Shown: in pieces, positions 5,754 through 6,779 of the stretch
Layout of the letters: each line of letters opens with the position of its first letter
Numbering within the stretch: the stretch's first letter is position 1
Source: Gammaproteobacteria bacterium
GTDB taxonomy: Bacteria; Pseudomonadota; Gammaproteobacteria; GCA-001735895
Assembly: GCA_021767985.1 (NCBI GenBank)
Contig: JAASSH010000118.1
Span: 1 to 6,779, forward strand
DNA: 6,779 bases
Direction of reading: 5' to 3'
Translations under genes and position numbers: made by a program
The notes under the pieces: generated by a model
What the model was told of the DNA's origin: nothing
Seen by the model: the letters and a program-made list of their open reading frames with translations, nothing else
Databases searched by the model: none

Positions 5754-6779
5754 GTGGCAGAGTTACTTCAGGTTATTCGCGGAATGCACGATATTCTGCC
5801 AGCCGACATGCCCGTCTGGAATCAGCTCGAGGACGAGTATCGTGCGCTTGCCGAGTCCTACGGCTATCGCGAAATCAGAACCCCTGTGGTCGAGAAAACG
5901 GCGTTATTTGCGCGCTCGATTGGTGCCGTCACCGATATCGTCGAAAAGGAAATGTACAGCTTCGAGGATCGCAATGGCGATAGCCTGAGCCTGCGCCCGG
6001 AGAATACCGCGAGCGTGGTGCGCGCGGGTTTACAGGCCGGAATGCTGCAGGATCAGCAACACAGGCTATGGTACTCAGGGCCGATGTTTCGCCACGAACG
6101 CCCGCAAAAAGGCCGCTATCGGCAGTTTCACCAGCTGGGTGCGGAAACCTTCGGCATTCCCGGCGCCGATATCGAGGCCGAGTTGATACTGCTGGCGGCG
6201 CGCTTCTGGAAGCGGCTCGGCCTCGAGGATATCGAGTTGCAGATCAATAGCCTTGGCAGCAGCGACTGCAGGAAACGCTTCCGCAGCATTCTGGTCGAGT
6301 ACTTTCGCGACCACTACGACTCGCTGGACGCAGACAGCCAGCGGCGACTCGAAACCAATCCGCTGCGGATTCTGGACAGTAAGAATCCCGACATGCAGGC
6401 CATGATCGAGGGCGCGCCGGTGCTCGTCGATAGCCTCGACCAGGAGTCTCGGGAGCATTTTAACGAATTGACGGATATCCTCGACCAGACCGGGGTCGCT
6501 TACCAGGTGAACCAGCGACTGGTGCGAGGCCTTGATTACTATAGTCACACGGTGTTCGAATGGGTGACCGACACGCTGGGTGCCCAGGGTACGGTTTGCG
6601 GTGGCGGGCGCTACGACGGCCTGGTCGAGCAGCTCGGTGGCAAACCCAACTACGCTGCCGGATTCTCGATGGGTTGCGAACGACTGGTGTCGATGCTGAT
6701 CGATCAGAGTCGAGCGCAGGGCGAGTCCGGTTGCGATGTCTACCTGTTGATGCGCGGCGAAAACAGTGTTCCCCGCGCG
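5754..6779 (+). CDS. hisS: Histidyl-tRNA synthetase (3'-truncated by window edge)
   Basis: Cytosolic class IIa aminoacyl-tRNA synthetase that charges tRNA(His) with histidine. The frame is open from a GTG at 5754 to the last base, giving 342 residues of an expected total of about 420. The N-terminal [11 protein letters not shown] is conserved. Motif 1 covers about 36-52 ([18 protein letters not shown]). Motif 2 is at about 109-131 ([17 protein letters not shown], with R113, E115 and R121). The HisA region follows: LVRGLDYY at 256-263, with R258 matching catalytic Arg259 of E. coli, and GGGRYDGL at 283-290. Motif 3 is at 303-311 (GFSMGCERL). The C-terminal anticodon-binding domain has just begun (CDVYLLMRG) when the window ends. 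No frameshift or lost catalytic residue is seen. The gene follows the rodZ frame after 13 bases, with no ispG between them, and is probably co-transcribed with it. Confidence 0.97.
   Translation, partial: MAELLQVIRGMHDILPADMPVWNQLEDEYRALAESYGYREIRTPVVEKTALFARSIGAVTDIVEKEMYSFEDRNGDSLSLRPENTASVVRAGLQAGMLQDQQHRLWYSGPMFRHERPQKGRYRQFHQLGAETFGIPGADIEAELILLAARFWKRLGLEDIELQINSLGSSDCRKRFRSILVEYFRDHYDSLDADSQRRLETNPLRILDSKNPDMQAMIEGAPVLVDSLDQESREHFNELTDILDQTGVAYQVNQRLVRGLDYYSHTVFEWVTDTLGAQGTVCGGGRYDGLVEQLGGKPNYAAGFSMGCERLVSMLIDQSRAQGESGCDVYLLMRGENSVPRA

Noticed and set aside
5752..5988. A 78-codon plus-strand frame starting at GTG 5752
   Set aside because: It overlaps hisS in another frame. The hisS frame from 5754 carries all the synthetase motifs and is open to the end of the window.

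Overview
The window looks like a chromosomal housekeeping segment from a gammaproteobacterium. The evidence is the run rlmN – pilF/pilW – rodZ – hisS on the plus strand, a variant of the arrangement known from Pseudomonas and relatives (rlmN-pilF-rodZ-ispG-hisS). The proteins resemble gammaproteobacterial versions, base composition is moderately GC-rich, and coding is dense. I see no mobile element, CRISPR array, rRNA or tRNA. The genus cannot be named from sequence alone.

Layout. (1) 3-1103 (+): a Bcr/CflA-type MFS efflux transporter whose start lies off the left edge. (2) 1105-2580 (-): a complete threonine synthase, thrC, convergent with the transporter and one base away from it. (3) 2581-2813: a short divergent intergenic region with a good thrC promoter (perfect TATAAT on the minus strand), an 8-bp-arm inverted repeat just upstream of its -35, and a weak candidate promoter for rlmN. 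(4) 2814-3935 (+): rlmN, the radical-SAM methyltransferase for 23S rRNA and tRNA. (5) 3925-4674 (+): a TPR lipoprotein of the PilF/PilW pilotin family, overlapping rlmN by 11 bases and using a TTG start behind a strong Shine-Dalgarno. (6) 4676-5740 (+): rodZ, interrupted by an in-frame TAG at 5342-5344. (7) 5754-6779 (+): hisS, which runs off the right edge and has a GTG start.

The plus-strand genes from rlmN to hisS are packed with 11-base overlap, 1-base and 13-base gaps, so they are probably one transcription unit. It combines translation functions (RlmN, HisRS) with envelope and cell-shape functions (PilF/PilW, RodZ).

The most noteworthy observation is the amber codon in rodZ. It sits inside a 15-bp tandem repeat coding for Glu-Pro-Val-Glu-Ser/Thr, exactly where neighbouring units carry TCG or ACG. 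The frame then stays open for 131 codons through a recognisable C-terminal RodZ domain. This is a very recent nonsense mutation, a sequencing error, or readthrough. The second observation is that ispG, usually between rodZ and hisS, is missing. I found no convincing evidence of a wholly new system here.
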